This document shows, in pieces, positions 35,303-48,500 of a DNA stretch of 64,000 nucleotides. Numbering within the stretch: position 1 is the first letter of the stretch; each line of letters starts with the position of its first letter. The notes under the pieces were generated by a model. That model did not search any database. It worked only from the letters and a program-made list of their open reading frames with translations, and was not told the origin of the DNA. The position numbers and the translations under genes are program-made. Source of the stretch: Magnolia sinica (lineage: Eukaryota; Streptophyta; Magnoliopsida; Magnoliales; Magnoliaceae); contig NC_080588.1 of assembly GCF_029962835.1 (NCBI RefSeq), positions 15,394,001-15,458,000 on the forward strand. The letters run 5' to 3'.

Positions 35303-36470
35303 TACATCCCAACCAGCATTTTTCTAGTCTTGAGCAAAACATGTAGAAACTAATCTTTCAAATTTTTAAAATTTCAAACCTATATCAGAAAATGACATTC
35401 TATGCAATCCTAAACATATGAGTAAAATTCAAATATATAAAAATGAAACATTGATAATCTAGAACCTAATATCACTAGTAAATAATTGATTAAGTTCTCT
35501 CCTAACAATTAATCAACAAAATGTATTGAAACATAAACTTCCTAGTGTGCTTAGTGGTTCCAACTTATAATTTGTAAAAGTGAACTTCTCTCCATAATAT
35601 TAACCATAATAATTACTTCAAAATAGGTAGATCAACATATGTTACTGATTCCAAACCTATCTCATTTTCACTTATTTTTCTTGCTTTTCAATTTTATATC
35701 GATGGCTTTCACACTATTCTCATTCTTTTCATTCTTTTTCATTGATTTCTCATTAAAACACATATAATAGGTAGCCATTTTCAATTTCAATATTTTTTAT
35801 CTAGTCCTTTTCTTCTTCTTAAGGTAGGTAAGGATCTTAAAACTTGGTTCCTAACACTTTTAAGTAATCATCATGCTAAAATTAGGAGTTCAAGTAAACT
35901 TCACAAAACATAAGTTAGATGTGATTTGTGAGCTAAACTCAATTGATGTTTAAACTTTCTATTAATCAATTCATTCAAATAACTTATTCAAAAATCTACT
36001 AATTAACTAGACTCTAGATTTTCAAAGAATAATCTATATCCTATCATGGTACTCAAATGTATTCAATTACACAACATATTCATCTTCAAAAAGAGTTTTG
36101 AAACTGAAAATTTTGAAAAATTTTAAGAATTTTGCTAAAGTCGAAAAATACTAATTTTTTTCACCTACTCTCACCCCCAACCTAAAATCTACATTGTCCT
36201 CAATGTAAAAGATATGCAATAAAATCAACATGAGACAACGAAAATAAAAGATGAGTGAGTAAGAAGGATAGTACCTGAGGAAGATCACTGATATGGTATG
36301 AAGTCTTCATTATCTAAGGGGATTAAACAAAAATAAAACTAAAACAAAATCCTAATCATAATTCTAAGAAAGCAATAAATTCTTAATCTAACTATCAATC
36401 ATCCAAAGGCATCAGTTCTTCCTCTAGTAAGTATCTAAACAAATTTCTCGAGAAACTTTTTAACAAGATC
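35303..36470 (-). other. E3 3' non-coding spacer
   Basis: AT-rich, no coding signal. It is collinear with the E2 pieces 23983-24765 and 27854-28048. It shows the uninterrupted site where solo LTR copy 2 landed in E2 (AATCAACATGAGAC near 36222). Confidence 0.6.
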
Positions 36471-36479
36471 ATAAAAAAA

Positions 36480-38215
36480 CCAACTTTAGAGTAAGTTTAG
36501 ATGTCCTGGATTGTCATCGTCTGGAAAAATCTGTGCACCTCATCAAAGAGTTCCTTCTTATTGTCATGAGGCATCCAAAGAATGTATGATTCACTTATGG
36601 CAAAAAAATTTTCACTATTACTATATGATGGTGAATAAGAGCCTACAAATAGTTGAATATCAGAAAAGTTTTAAACCAACGTAGTCTCCATGAAATCTGA
36701 AGTGTCAAACTTTGGTTCAGCATTCAACTCCTCCACCCATAATGGTATGCATTCAGCATTGGTGGAAGGAGGGTTTTCAACACAATTATATTCATGGTCA
36801 ATGTTAAGTACTAAGACATAATCCCATAAGGCATTCACTATGTCTCTAATCATAGTATCATTTGAATCTTCAAAGTGTGCCAAGCATTCTTCTAAATGTT
36901 TAGGAGTTTCAGCCAAAAGAAGCTTATAATCTTCAAATATATCAATCAAGTTTACCTCATGGATCACATCTTCATCCTCTTATGATTTGTGTAAATTAAA
37001 CACATTCAGTTTTAAGGTCATATTCTTAAAAGATATTTTCACGATCCCATTCCGGCAATTTATTATGGCATTAGTAGTAGCCAGGAATGGTTAGCCTAAT
37101 ATGACAGAGATTTGAGTACTCACATTTATAACTAGGTGTGTATCCAAGACAATGAAGTCTATTGAATAGTAGAATCTATCAACTTAGATCAACACATCTT
37201 TTACCACTCCTCTCGGTATCCTAGTCGAGAAGTCGGCCAATTGTAACGTTGTCTTGGTGGGTTTCAACTCACCAAGGCCCAATTACTCATATACCGATAA
37301 TGGTATCAGATTGACACTTGCCCCAAGGTCTAAAAAAATTTTATTAAGCCGGAAGTTTCATATTACACATGAGATTAGAGGACTTCTGAGGTCCTTATAT
37401 TTTAGGGGAGTGTTTTTTATTTATGATGGCACTCACTTGTTCAGTCAAGACGGCATTCTTATATACGTTCAACTTGTGCTTTACCATGCATAGATCCTTT
37501 AAGAAGTTGGCATAAGATGAGAACTTTTTAATCACATTCAACAAGGGGATGTTGATCTTGACTTGCTAGAAAACCTCTAAAATATTTTGATTTTCACTTG
37601 GTCATTTTGATGTAGTGAGACATTGGGGAAACGGTGTCACAGGCTTGTATTCCTACATTGGCTCTATGTCATGTAAAGCACTGCTAGATTCACCATCATC
37701 CTTCGAGTCTTTGGACTCCTTAGGTTTCTCAACCTTCTTAGGAATTTTCTTGTCAATCTCTCTTCCACTTCTCAAGGTGGTGATGGATTTAGCATGTTTC
37801 GCATATAGAGTTGAAGAGTTGGGATCACTTATCTTGAATTGTCCCTTTAGGTTAGGTTAAGGTTAGGCCAGAAAGGTTCATTTCTCCCTAACATTTAGTT
37901 GTGTCTCAATTCTTGCAACCGAAGTTCTAAGTTCATTTATGGCCTGTAGTTTTCCTTACATGAATGCATTCAATGTATCCTAAAGAGTTCTCCTGAATGA
38001 GGGTCCACTAGGTGACCCTTAGGAATTATTGATTACATTCGTAGTTAGTCCATTCCTCCAACTAAAGTTCAGATGGGTCCACCAATTGAGTGTACATGTT
38101 AGAATTTGATGCACTGAAGGGGCGTTGATATGTGTTTGTAGTATTTACTTGAGCATGCAACACCTCTTGAGACTTGAATCTTCGATTGTCTTCTATGCTC
38201 TTTCTCGAATAGCTC
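36480..38215 (-). pseudogene. E3 gag-linker, protease and RNase H-junction remnants
   Basis: The minus strand contains an acidic linker (MIHEVNLIDIFEDYKLLLAET, 36671-36967) that parallels EDDDDAYNINLIDSF in E2, with a protease-like stretch to its right and a QRPFSASNSN block matching QRPFSGSTLN of the E2 gag linker at about 38110. At about 36540-36650 there is a short piece like the end of E2 RNase H. All are fossils in poor condition. Confidence 0.65.
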
Positions 38216-38289
38216 AACTTAAAACACTAATGTAGTGTGGACGGCACAACACCATGCTAGTGCATCCAAGGTTGCCCAAGAAGCAGGTT

Positions 38290-39200
38290 TGTCATGCCCC
38301 AAACTCGGTAACCAGACTCACAAGGAACCCGATGGCTGGTTCTGGCTGCAACAGCCTCCGTAATACCCCATTCTCGGCTCCTGAGGCAAGTTCCGATCCT
38401 GGGATCCTACAAGGAGGATTTTCATAACAGTATAATCATTTTCAATGCAAGCATACCCAAGATCACAGCAAGTACATCTGAGAATAATAAAAGCACACAT
38501 CGCAAAATCCACTATAAATTTGAACTTTTACAAGTTACATTAGATTCAAAAGAACATACATAAGGTAATAAGAAAAGAGAGAGAAATCAGCGACACTGGA
38601 GTCCTCACTACTCAACTCTACTCTACGTCCTACTGCTACGATGCCCTCACATTAGCTTGCATGCTTAGTCTCGTGGGCTACCCTAGGTGAATGGGCCCCC
38701 ACTAAAGGTTATATTCCTTATGAGGAATTGGTTAAGTACCTAGACCTTTCATGGTTAGGTACTTAGACCTTTCATCTTCACCTCATTGACACCCCTATTC
38801 ATCTTCATGACCCACTCCCATACGCTTGCAGGAGATTCTAGGCAGGCGTTGTAGCAGTAGGGCATAGAGTAGAGTTGAGCAGTGAGGACTCCAGTGTCGC
38901 TGATTTCTCTTTCTTTTCTTATTACCTTATGTATGTTCTTTTGAACCTAATGTAACTTGTAAAAGTTCAAATTTATAGTGGATTTTGCGATGTGTGCCGT
39001 TGTTATTCTCAGATGTACTTGTTGTGATCTTGGGTATGCTCGCATTGAAAATGATTATACTGTTATGAAAATTCTCCTTGTAGGATCCCAGGATCGAAAC
39101 CTGCTTCGGGAGCCGAGAATGGGGTACTACGGAGGCTGTTGCGGCCAAAACCGGCCATCGGGTTCCTTGTGAGTCTGGTTACCGAGTCTGGGGTGTGACA
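38290..39200. mobile_element. 911 bp palindromic element made of two inverted LTR (U5) ends
   Basis: It starts TGTCATGCCCC and ends GGGGTGTGACA. About 355 bp at the left (38290-38643) is the inverted complement of 38847-39200, about 94 % by eye, around a spacer of about 200 bp. Each arm, read outward, matches the last 380 bp of giant LTR A (47050-47427), less closely than the arms match each other. It is flanked by AGGTT (38285-38289) and AAGTT (39201-39205), and it interrupts the protease words of E4, which resume on the other side. There is no coding content. It is best described as a U5-to-U5 inverted LTR derivative that integrated as a unit. Confidence 0.8.
38733..38776. repeat. Short tandem repeat in the palindrome spacer
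   Basis: Two copies of roughly TTAGGTACTTAGACCTTTCAT lie back to back in the spacer between the inverted arms. Confidence 0.7.
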
Positions 39201-39205
39201 AAGTT

Positions 39206-39700
39206 ATAGATTGTTATTGCATCAATTATGTGGCATACAACCTTTGTCAGTAAATTTTCAATTTCCAACATTAATGTAATCTTTCTAAGTGCTCTCTGAC
39301 CACCTTGATTGAACCCTTGAATCATCATCATGCTGGTACGCAAATGTGAACGACGATATCCCAATTTACTAAGCATACTTAGTGATAGGAGGTTCACTGT
39401 GAAGCCGTTATTCAACATTATATGTTTAACTTGTTTCTCACGAATGCAGCTAATGACCGTGAGAGGTTTGTTGTGTTCCTCTTGCCTAACATGAAGTCAT
39501 CGTCGGAAAATGTAATGACAAACATATAGTTAAATGTCTCCATGTCTTTGGATATGACATTTTGCTCTGTATCATCACCCTTTCTTATTTTTGTACTTTC
39601 CATTTTGGCGAGTAATGCTTCCCTCACCCCGTCATCTGATAGTGCCTGAATCAATGTTTGGGAGAAATTCCTAAACAAATACAATGCATCATATATATTT
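39206..39700 (-). pseudogene. E4 protease remnant
   Basis: Minus-strand segments at 39418-39684 and 39179-39418 contain ITFSDDDFMLGKRN, NNGFTVNLLSLSMLSKLGY, IQGFNQGGQRALRKITL and CHIIDAITIYN. This is the plant gypsy retropepsin region of the type that ends in LGRPWIH. The end block (LGQPWMH) is found across the palindromic element at about 38255-38289. It is a fossil. Confidence 0.8.
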
Positions 39701-40199
39701 AATCAAGCACGAATCCTCTCCAAGTGACTTACGACATCATAAGTCACCTCGGTAACTAGTAGGACTTTATTGTGTAATGTTTAATCCCCCTAATTTCCTT
39801 CATCATATGAGGATTCTATTTCTCGAGGATTTTCTGGAGCTTCCCCTTGTGTTGTTATGAAACCATGCTTTGTCGAAGAACTCGTTACATTCTTCCCTAA
39901 ACGTAATGTAACCACCACCATTTTTCGGGCACTTTTCAGTGGAGAGCTGACTGATTTTGTTGCTGGTCTTATAATTGTTAATTGCAAGTTTTATAGGATT
40001 GTCTGACCAATACCCTCAACAATTTTTAGAGCATTTCTGGCAACTCTATGCACCTCGGGAACACTTCATACTTAAGGGTGGTTTCTTGGATACATTGCTT
40101 CACCATAGCCACCTCAGATAAAGGTAATGAGAGATAGCAGGAGCATATATTGCACCATCATTATATAAAATCCAATAAATCTTCTCCAAGATACTGGAC

Positions 40200-40822
40200 A
40201 GTTCGTTTCAGCTATGTTTTCACAATCCGAGTATTATACTTGTAAAATCGCAAGACAATGCTTCTTTCATTTCTTTCCAAGATTGAAAGACTCCCGTTGC
40301 TAATGCCATGTACCATGCCATATCGTCACTTGTCATTGCCAATGAATATATGAAAATTTTCAACTGGTAATCTTCTCACACATTTCCTCAAAAATAACTT
40401 ACTTTCTCAAAGGAGATCAAGTGTTCCAACGATGACCGTGTACCATGTTCGTACAGCATGAATTCTGAAAACTAAGGAATCTACCCAATTTTAGTAAACT
40501 GTGTCATCCTAAATGGCTGAGACAATCTAACAGTCACTACTTGATGCACTTGTCTTGTAAGCATTTCACTGAATAAACAATCAACAGGTGGTATTTTAAA
40601 AGATTTTAATTCCACAGTTGTTGATTCTTTCATCAAACTGAAAAGTGTGTGAGGTTCATGCCCTTCCTTCGTATGCAACCCTACGCTCCATGCACATGAT
40701 TCAAGCAATTTATATGAATCACTGATGGAATTTCTCCATTTTTGTACATACCGATAAGGGAACTCTTTTACATTAGCTTCCCACATGACCAATTTTGCTA
40801 CGGTCATAACTCTTCTGGGCAC
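40200..40822 (-). pseudogene. E4 gag-like remnant upstream of protease
   Basis: The minus-strand stretch 40481-40822 (MWEANVKEFPYRYVQKWRNS, EMLTRQVHQVVTVRLSQPFR) leads into capsid-like words near 40260-40460. Because a gag with its own knuckle already lies at 60364-61720, this is either a second gag-like module of E4 or part of another copy. I could not decide. It is a fossil. Confidence 0.5.
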
Positions 40823-41318
40823 AAAGAACTAAAGTAGGAACAAATTACATGCATATTTCCAACTAGTAACCCCCTCCAATTCTCCTTATTCAAACCACAA
40901 TTTTACAAGACCCACTAGAGATTCACCAAATTGTTACAACAAATGATTTTCACTGAAGTTTGTCAGTTGTTCAATCTTACGTACTGTATCAAATGCTCTA
41001 TAGGAGACTCTGTTCTAGAGAATAAGATATTCTCAGTCTTAGATATCTTATTAGCCATGTGACACCTTAACGGGAAGCGGGCTCGGACCCCAAAATTGCA
41101 TTTATTTTGTTATGTCGACGATCATCAAACACCACGGCTATAGTCATGTCATTTTCTATGAACCTTCTGGCCGGAGTCTTTATTATTATTTATTTTCCTT
41201 TCTCCTCCTTGTGAGAAGTCCCTGAACTTCCATTTGGCTTTATTCTCCTATCTTCAACCTCTTCATTATGTACTGCTTGAAATGTATACACGTGAGGTGT
41301 GTTCCACATGGATACTCT
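40823..41318 (-). other. E4 linker with no recognised domain
   Basis: The piece next to the E5 insertion continues the polyprotein of E4 (for example NTPHVYTFQAVHNEEVEDRR on the minus strand) but has no domain I know. No other feature seen. Confidence 0.45.
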
Positions 41319-42005
41319 TGATGCACTTTCTGGCTCACCCACTTTACTACTCGAATACCTACACAGGAAGAGGACAAAGGAGACCCTGGCTTGTACAGGG
41401 GACCCTCCGATGCCAAAGTCAGGCATGGATTCCGGGTCTAATAGTTAATGAGGGCTTAGGGATGAGAATGTGTGTGTCCCTTTCACCTTTAGACCTCTCT
41501 TATTTATAGGAGAGATGTGAACTCTGGATATCGAGATTCTTTCCTGGTTCATAGGAGATTTAACTACTGTCTAGGATGATCCCGAGATCTTTGGACTCCT
41601 AGATTTTTGGGATCGAAAGTTATCTTCCAATATTCCCGATATTGGGTTAACTCCTTAGTTCGGCTCTGAATGAGATATCACGACGAGTGTCCGATCAGTT
41701 CGCTCGCCGACCAAGTTGGAGTCGACTGTAGATGACCGACCTATGGCCAACCTAGAGGATAAACCGAGCTAGGGTTGGGCCAAGGTCTAATTGGCCTAAG
41801 GCTGGCCGACCTATGCATTGGGTCGGCTTTATACGCCCTTGGAGGGGTCTTTTGACTGCCCTTGAGGCTATATCGAGACCTCGCCTTGTGGCTCGGGACA
41901 TGTGGGCCTCGGTCAGGCTTGGTGCCTAGTGAGTCTGGGCCATGTCAGTAAAGTTGGTCCATTCCATAAGCCGACTTAATGACTTGTCACTTTTTTCCCC
42001 CAACA
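41319..42005 (-). repeat. E5 3' LTR
   Basis: TGATGCACTTT...CCCCAACA on the plus strand, collinear with 59683-60363. The TATA box is on the minus strand at 41511-41520 (CCTATAAATA). The inner flank on the right is purine-rich on the minus strand (GGAGTAGGGGGCTCAT), which fits a polypurine tract. Confidence 0.9.
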
Positions 42006-42229
42006 ATGAGCCCCCTACTCCTTGTGCCGACCTATGGAGGTCGAGGAGTAGGTTGGAATTCGGTCAGACTGTGTCTGGACCGATGCTACGATGTAGCATT
42101 CATTGCTGGTATGGTGGTCGGTGCATATATCGGAGCACGCCATCATGCCTGGGCATGTGTCATTTCGGCACCCGAGGTCGCATGGGCTGTGAAGTTATCG
42201 TTTCAGCAACCGAGGGAATGGGATGAAGA

Positions 42230-42360
42230 CACGTGGCAGGGTACTTGATGGCAGGTACAGCTGGCACGTGGTGTGGTGCCACGTGTCAAACTAGGGCATC
42301 CGTAGAGTCACCAGTTTAGCTCTCTCTTAAATGTCAATGCCACGTGGCACGGCTATAAAA
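42230..42360 (+). promoter_or_regulatory. Promoter-like region of the E5 antisense ORF
   Basis: On the plus strand CACGTG occurs at 42230, 42265, 42280 and 42341, followed by a TATA box TATAAAA at 42354-42360 and an ATG at 42510. The contexts ACACGTGGC, CCACGTGTC and CCACGTGGC fit the G-box/ABRE core bound by plant bZIP and bHLH factors. The spacing (boxes, TATA, about 30 bp, pyrimidine-rich leader) is that of a normal plant promoter. Function is inferred from motifs only. Confidence 0.65.
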
Positions 42361-42509
42361 GGGATGCCCTAACTATTTCCCCCTTTCCATTTTCGCGCCC
42401 TCTACTTCTCCTCTACCCTCTGCTTTCTGCCCTCCTGCTTTCTGCATTTTTCGGCGTCTTCACGATCTCTGGTGAGCCCATTCTCCCTCCCCTCTTTTCA
42501 ATTTTAACA

Positions 42510-45500
42510 ATGTCCGGCTCTACAAGCTCTTGGGAGGGAGTTCACAGTTGTGGAGGTGAAACGAGTGGCCTTCAGGCTTCTTCGAAATCACGTTCGCTGC
42601 TAGTAGCAATGGCGGCGAACGCGGCGTTCCAGCATTCACAGAGAGTGCTAGATTCTCTAACGTAGATGCCGGCGATGCCCGTTAGGGCATCAAATCTATC
42701 TCCTGGGCAGGAGATACTGATGAAGGCTGCTCCAGGCAGGCCCGATGCCCCTGACGAGGGCGAATCTGAGGTCGAGGCTGAGGAAGGGTCCAAGGGGCCA
42801 GCTATAAGACCCTACCCGAGTGTGTGCATTTCATTTCTCTAGGTCTCGTTGTCCGACCGGTCAAATCCCGGTGACTCGCGACCTTCGATTAGTGTTTGCA
42901 GTCATCATCAAGTCCAGTCACATAGACCCAACCCGAATTGACCCAAATTTAGTGTCATAGCGACCGCATCATCGTCGCAGTTCCAACGCAGTGTCTCGTG
43001 CAGCAATCCGAGTTGTAGATCAAAATATGTAGGCCATGCTTAGTGCAGACCATTGATCAGGAATTGTGGGGCCCACCGTGGGTGTGCACGAATCTCCATG
43101 CATGACATCACCCTAGATTTCATCATTTCCTAGCCTAGGCTACAGGCCATGGGTAGCTAGCCCCTCATTATAGCCTCTCTTTTCTAGGCTATGATTAGCC
43201 CCTTCTTCTAAGCAACCTCCTCTCTATCCCATAAACTACTCATTTCTTTTCTCTAACCAAGAGAGAGATTTCATCTTTTTCTCTTTTTAAAAGAGAAAAA
43301 CTCATCATTTCTTATCTTTTCTAGAAAGCAATCATTATTTCCAAGCTACAAGCCTCCATTGCCTCTTTTCCTCCCTCATTCTCTCTTCCTTCTCCTTACT
43401 TGAGCTCCCTTAGACGTCCATGAGAACCCTTTTCTCTAGCCCTCTTTCTCTATAATTCCTCTCAATCCATCCATCCCAATCTCATCTCAACCATTGAAAG
43501 CTATTCCTTGGAGCTAATAGATTATTGTGGTGAAGAAAAGAAGAAGATCTTAAAGGTGGGTGCTTGTTTATGGAACTTCTTCCCTCTTTTCTACTTGAAT
43601 TTCCTTTCTAGGACATTTGGTAGGTTGTAGGATCCACCAATCAATGCTGGAGGTCCTACATCACTCCATGATGAGAGGCCAAAGGCCCTTTTTCCATGCA
43701 TGCACATTTTCATGGTGGGCCATTCTTCATGGACCCACCATGATGGATTTCTTTGATCTAGGATCTTTTTTGGTCATCTAGACCATAGCTTGCATGTTAG
43801 GGATAGCATCAGCAACTTCTTTGCATTGTAAGATCAAATGCATGCATGATCTATGAAGGTTGTATGTGTGATTGTAATGGTGGAGATTCATCGTACCGGA
43901 ATCCTCCCTTATGACCATTGATCTCTCTCCCTTATGACCATTGATCTCTCTATTTTTCTCCTGATGATTGGTGGCCTACTGATGTGCCAAAACGTCCCAG
44001 ACCCTTGGATTTTTGGGATGTCCAAGCCCACTAGGTTGGACGTCCCTATGCATGTTGCATGCATGGGTTAGATGACCCTAAATGCTTGATTTCCTTAGAG
44101 ATCTTTGGTTGGGAATGGGTCTGGAATTTTTATGATCCATCTAGGTGTACCCCACTTATATTATTTAAGCATTAATCCCCTTGGATATTTTCTATGGGCT
44201 GAAAATGGACAGCATATGTTGCTATCCAAATTTCAGACCCATTGGATGTATGATTTTGGGCATTATTTTAGGCCTGTTTATAAGGCTTTTCTCCTTGATT
44301 TCTTTTAGAGTTTTCTAAGGTGTGGACCCCACCTTAAAGTGTGGTGGAACACACCTCAGAATGTCCATGCAAAGGCACCCAAAAATGAGGCCCAAAAGGG
44401 GGTGGGCGGTCCACCTTGTTGGACCGTCCAGCCCAATGAATTGGAGAGAAAACACAATTTTCAGCATGATTTTCTGAGTGGTGGGTAACTTTTGTAAACC
44501 CCACCTTGCTTTATTTTATAGGAAAAATTCAAACCATCCATTTCCAACCTCCTAGGTGAAGTTTGGGCCCACTTTATTAGACAAATAATGCATGGACAGC
44601 AACATTTAACTCTAGATAGATTGTAATTCCAAATTTAATTAAAATACTTTTGGGTATCCAAAAATTATGAAATTTTTTAGAAGTCTGGTAAACCTATGGT
44701 ATGACCCACCTACCAATTTTTAGGGCCAAAAGACCCCTGTGCACACCGTAACAAGGGCTGGATTGGCCCACCATGTTGGGACATCCACATCAGACAAATT
44801 TTCTGGATAGAATATTTTATTTAAATTAATTAAAATACTTTTAGTTATCCAAAAATCAAAAAATTTAATGAAGGTGTGACCCACCCATGGACGTATTACC
44901 CTACAAATTTTCAGGGCCATCGGGCCCCTGTACTATCTATGGTGGGGCCTGGAGTGGCCCACTAGGCTGGGGCATCCAGCCTTGGCTGGCCGTTCAGGCC
45001 ACTTTGTGGACCCACCTTAATGTATTTTATATCTCACTATTCATCCATATGGGGTCCATAGGGGACTTGATCATCCTCCCCTTTAGTAGCATCCAATTGG
45101 GGCCCATTAGATGAGTTTTTGGGCCAAATACCCAGGCCCATAGGACTGCCCACTTTGGGACGCCCAACCCATTAGGTTGCTGTTAGACGTCCAGTCCAGC
45201 AGCATGGCCCATCTGATTTATGTGTTCAATTTACTCCCTTCATCTGGTGGACCCCCCTATGACATGTATGGGTCACCAAGAACTAAAATAAACATATAAA
45301 TTAATTAATTTCTGAATTTCCAGCAATGCCAGATTGTGGGTGGGCTGGAAATTCAGCAATAGGCCCATGGTTGCCGCCCATAAATGGATGTTTTGGGGTA
45401 GCATGGTCCACCAAATTTGAGAATATTGTTACACATATCTTGCCCTATTTTTAATTATATTTTTGACTTAATTAGTGCATACTTAAGGCCCATTCCAATT

Positions 45501-48500
45501 GGGTTTTTATTGGACTAGTCTTCTTAATTATTTGTTGGGTTTTCCTAGGCCCATTGTCTTGAAACTTTTGATAGGTCCATTGGACCCTTGGGGCCTATAT
45601 TTATCTTACCATTTTGATGTATTTTATGAGCTAAAATATTCAAGTAGTTGGGCCCTTGCTTGCCCATTAAAATAAATCCATACTTAGGTCGAGATGTGAA
45701 GCCCAACTTACTTGTTTAAAATATAAGAATCACCCATATGTTGAAATAATGGGCTGCCCATTAGGCTCACGACAAAAAGTGGACTCATGATATTTAAGGT
45801 TGGGCCTAAACCTTATTTAGGGGCCCACCATGATACCAAGTATTGGGCCTAGTGCATAGCCCACCAGGCCATGGATTGCTTAGGCCTTAGAATTTACTTT
45901 ATATGCGTAGCGGGCCACCTTTTGGGACCCAGTTGAGGTTAGATGTCCTCCTTGGTGGCCTAAAGGCAAGCCCATAGGGTCCTCATAGGTGGTTAAAGGC
46001 CCACCTTGGACCTTGTCAGGACCGTTTCCTCCTTGAGACTTTATGACTCTCTTAGCTTTTGGGCCATTCCAAAGTATTGGGCCCCCACTAGAGGACTTCA
46101 CTTGTCCTTAGAGTACCTATCTATGTATCTAGACCTTGTCCCCCCTTGGGAAGGAGGAATATATTCTACAGGTAGCGCATTTACATCATTGTGATCCATA
46201 TGCATCATCCGTGTGAATTGATTGCATTGTGTGGTGGTCATTGAGGGATGGAGTTTCTCCCCTTGTGCACATTGAGTACCTGAAGCTTGTGCATGATTTG
46301 TATGTGGACTCATGCATTGGCATCGCATTTCATGATGGTGCCGCACTTGCTTCACCAGGGCCTTACCTCCACAGGGACGTTCGTGGATGGTCATATGTGT
46401 GGACACCGAAAATATTACTTGAGCATACCGGGTGCATAGGATGCCCATGGGTGAAATTTCTAAAACTTCCATGGTACCAAGGATCTGCCCCAACGCCGTG
46501 ACCAAGTGAAAACTACGAGCGCATGAGGGCCTTATACCATTAGGCCGCAACTCTCACTGTCGTGTAGTCAGTTGGGTAGGGGTATGGCCTTAGTTGCCTA
46601 ATGTAAAGAGGCATTACTAGGTTAAGTCTGACCAGCTCATAAATGGGTCCGCTACCGTCAGGCCTTACTGGTGATTGGCTATCCATAGGCGGGTAGTGAG
46701 GTCTCTTATGCTTATTTGACTATGTGGGGTCTATAGAGCGGCAGTCATCCAGCAGTGTAATGGACCCCGGTGATTTCCTTATGATTGAAAATATACTTGA
46801 TATGTGGATTGGTTATGAGCACTGGCATTACTTCGCATTACATTCGCATCGGCTACTTAAGCCCCTTTATACATCGCTTTGGTAAGGCACCCAGTACTCA
46901 TTGCATCGAATTCATGACAAGCCTTGGTAAGGCTGGTGATATTGTCATTGAGCATGTTTCCCTTCCTGTACCTCCTATTATTCTTCTGTGCACTATTGTC
47001 ACACACTTTCACCACCCTCTAAGCTTCTATAAGCTTATGCACGATTGATGCATGCAAGTGATCCTAGGCAGGCGTCATAGCGGCAGAGCTTAAATTAGAG
47101 TTGAGCTTGAGGACCCTAGTGTTGTAGACTTTTCTTTTCTTCTTCTATTATCTTATGTATGTCCTTTTGGACCTTATGAAAACTTGTAAAAGTTCAAATT
47201 CATAGTAGATTTTGTGATGTGAGCCTTTACTATTCTCAGATGTACTTACTATCATCTTAGGTATGCTCGTATTAGAAATGGTTATACTGTTATAGAAATT
47301 CTCCTTGTAGGATCCCAGGATCGGAACCTGCTTCAGGAGTTGAGAATGGGGTACTATGGAGGTTGTTACGGCCAGAACCGGCTATCGGGTTCCTTGTGAG
47401 TCCGGTTACTGAGTCTGGGGCATGACACCAATGCCCTCGATCTTATATGGGGAAGACCTGGTCCAGATCTGGTTCAGGTATCATATCCTCGACTCCGTCA
47501 TCTTGTGTCTTCCCCTGCCGAATGAACTACCCAACCAACCCCCTCCTGAGGGGGTCGCGATGCAGTACGGCCTTCGTCTACCACTTCAAGAGATTGCTCA
47601 GTGTCTCCTGGGTTGCCTTAGCATGGCTCTAGGGCAAGTTACTCCAAATGGGTGGAGGGACCTATTCGGCTGCGTAGTTCTATGGGCTGAGATGGAGCAG
47701 CCCGAGCTAAGTATGGAGGAATTCCTCCATCTATATCAAGTACGGCCGAACCCTCAGCAGCCCAACTGGTACTATTTTTGCTCCTGGTAGAATACCGGCT
47801 GGGCTCTGATAACTGACCCTCCATCCTCTAACAAATACTAGAGGGATCAGTGGTTCTGGGCCCTTGGCCGTTGGGAAATGGCCCAGCCAGGGCCTTGCAC
47901 GCCCTTCATCCCCCGAGCCTTCTCCGAGGTAGGTAACTTGAGTAATTACTTACTTTTTTGCATTGTTCGGTTGAGTCTCTTATGTGTGTCTTCTGACCAT
48001 CCACATGCCTCTTTTTAGTCATCCCCAAGAGGCAACCGAAGCTCGGCCCTAGTTCCATTGCTCGGATCTGGGACCTGCGAGGTCTGAGCCTGGAAAGAAG
48101 ATCTTAGAGAAGGCTTCTCCAACCGGAGCGTCTCCTTCAATCGGATCTAGATGCAGATTTGACAGGTTAGCCAACCATCTGGACTTGGTAGTTTTCTTTT
48201 GCCATGAATATTGTGCTGACATATCGTTCTTCCGAGGCAAAGATGTCTGAAGATCGGCCTCCTCTCCGTCCCCCTTCTAAGGTCAGGGCTCCTTCTCGAG
48301 GTGATCCTCAAGCGTTGAAGAAGCAGAAGACGTCCTCCAAGGGCCAAGAGAAAGCCCCTCCCCCCCTCCCCCCTCTTTCGACCGTCATAGAGGTCACGGA
48401 TGAGGGTACGAAGGTGGTGGAGGCGGTTCCTGAGCTAGGACCTATTGCAGGGCAGGTCCCCCCGAGGAGGGAGGAAGAGGAACCTCCAAGAGAGGAGGCA

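Larger units (their letters stand above)
35143..38215 (-). mobile_element. E3: reduced Athila-like copy
   Basis: A third minus-strand copy of the E1/E2 type. From right to left it has a gag C-terminal linker, the protease region, a short piece from the RNase H-integrase junction, a purine block (about 36172-36183), the long 3' spacer, and the first 160 bp of its 3' LTR, starting TGTTGAGAG at 35302. Most of pol is not present, so it is an internally reduced and strongly decayed copy. It borders E2's LTR on the left and E4 on the right. Confidence 0.7.

Noticed and set aside
38290-39200. Ordinary DNA-transposon MITE with long terminal inverted repeats
   Set aside because: The arms match an LTR 3' end, the tips are TG...CA, and the near-duplication is 5 bp, all pointing to retroelement origin.
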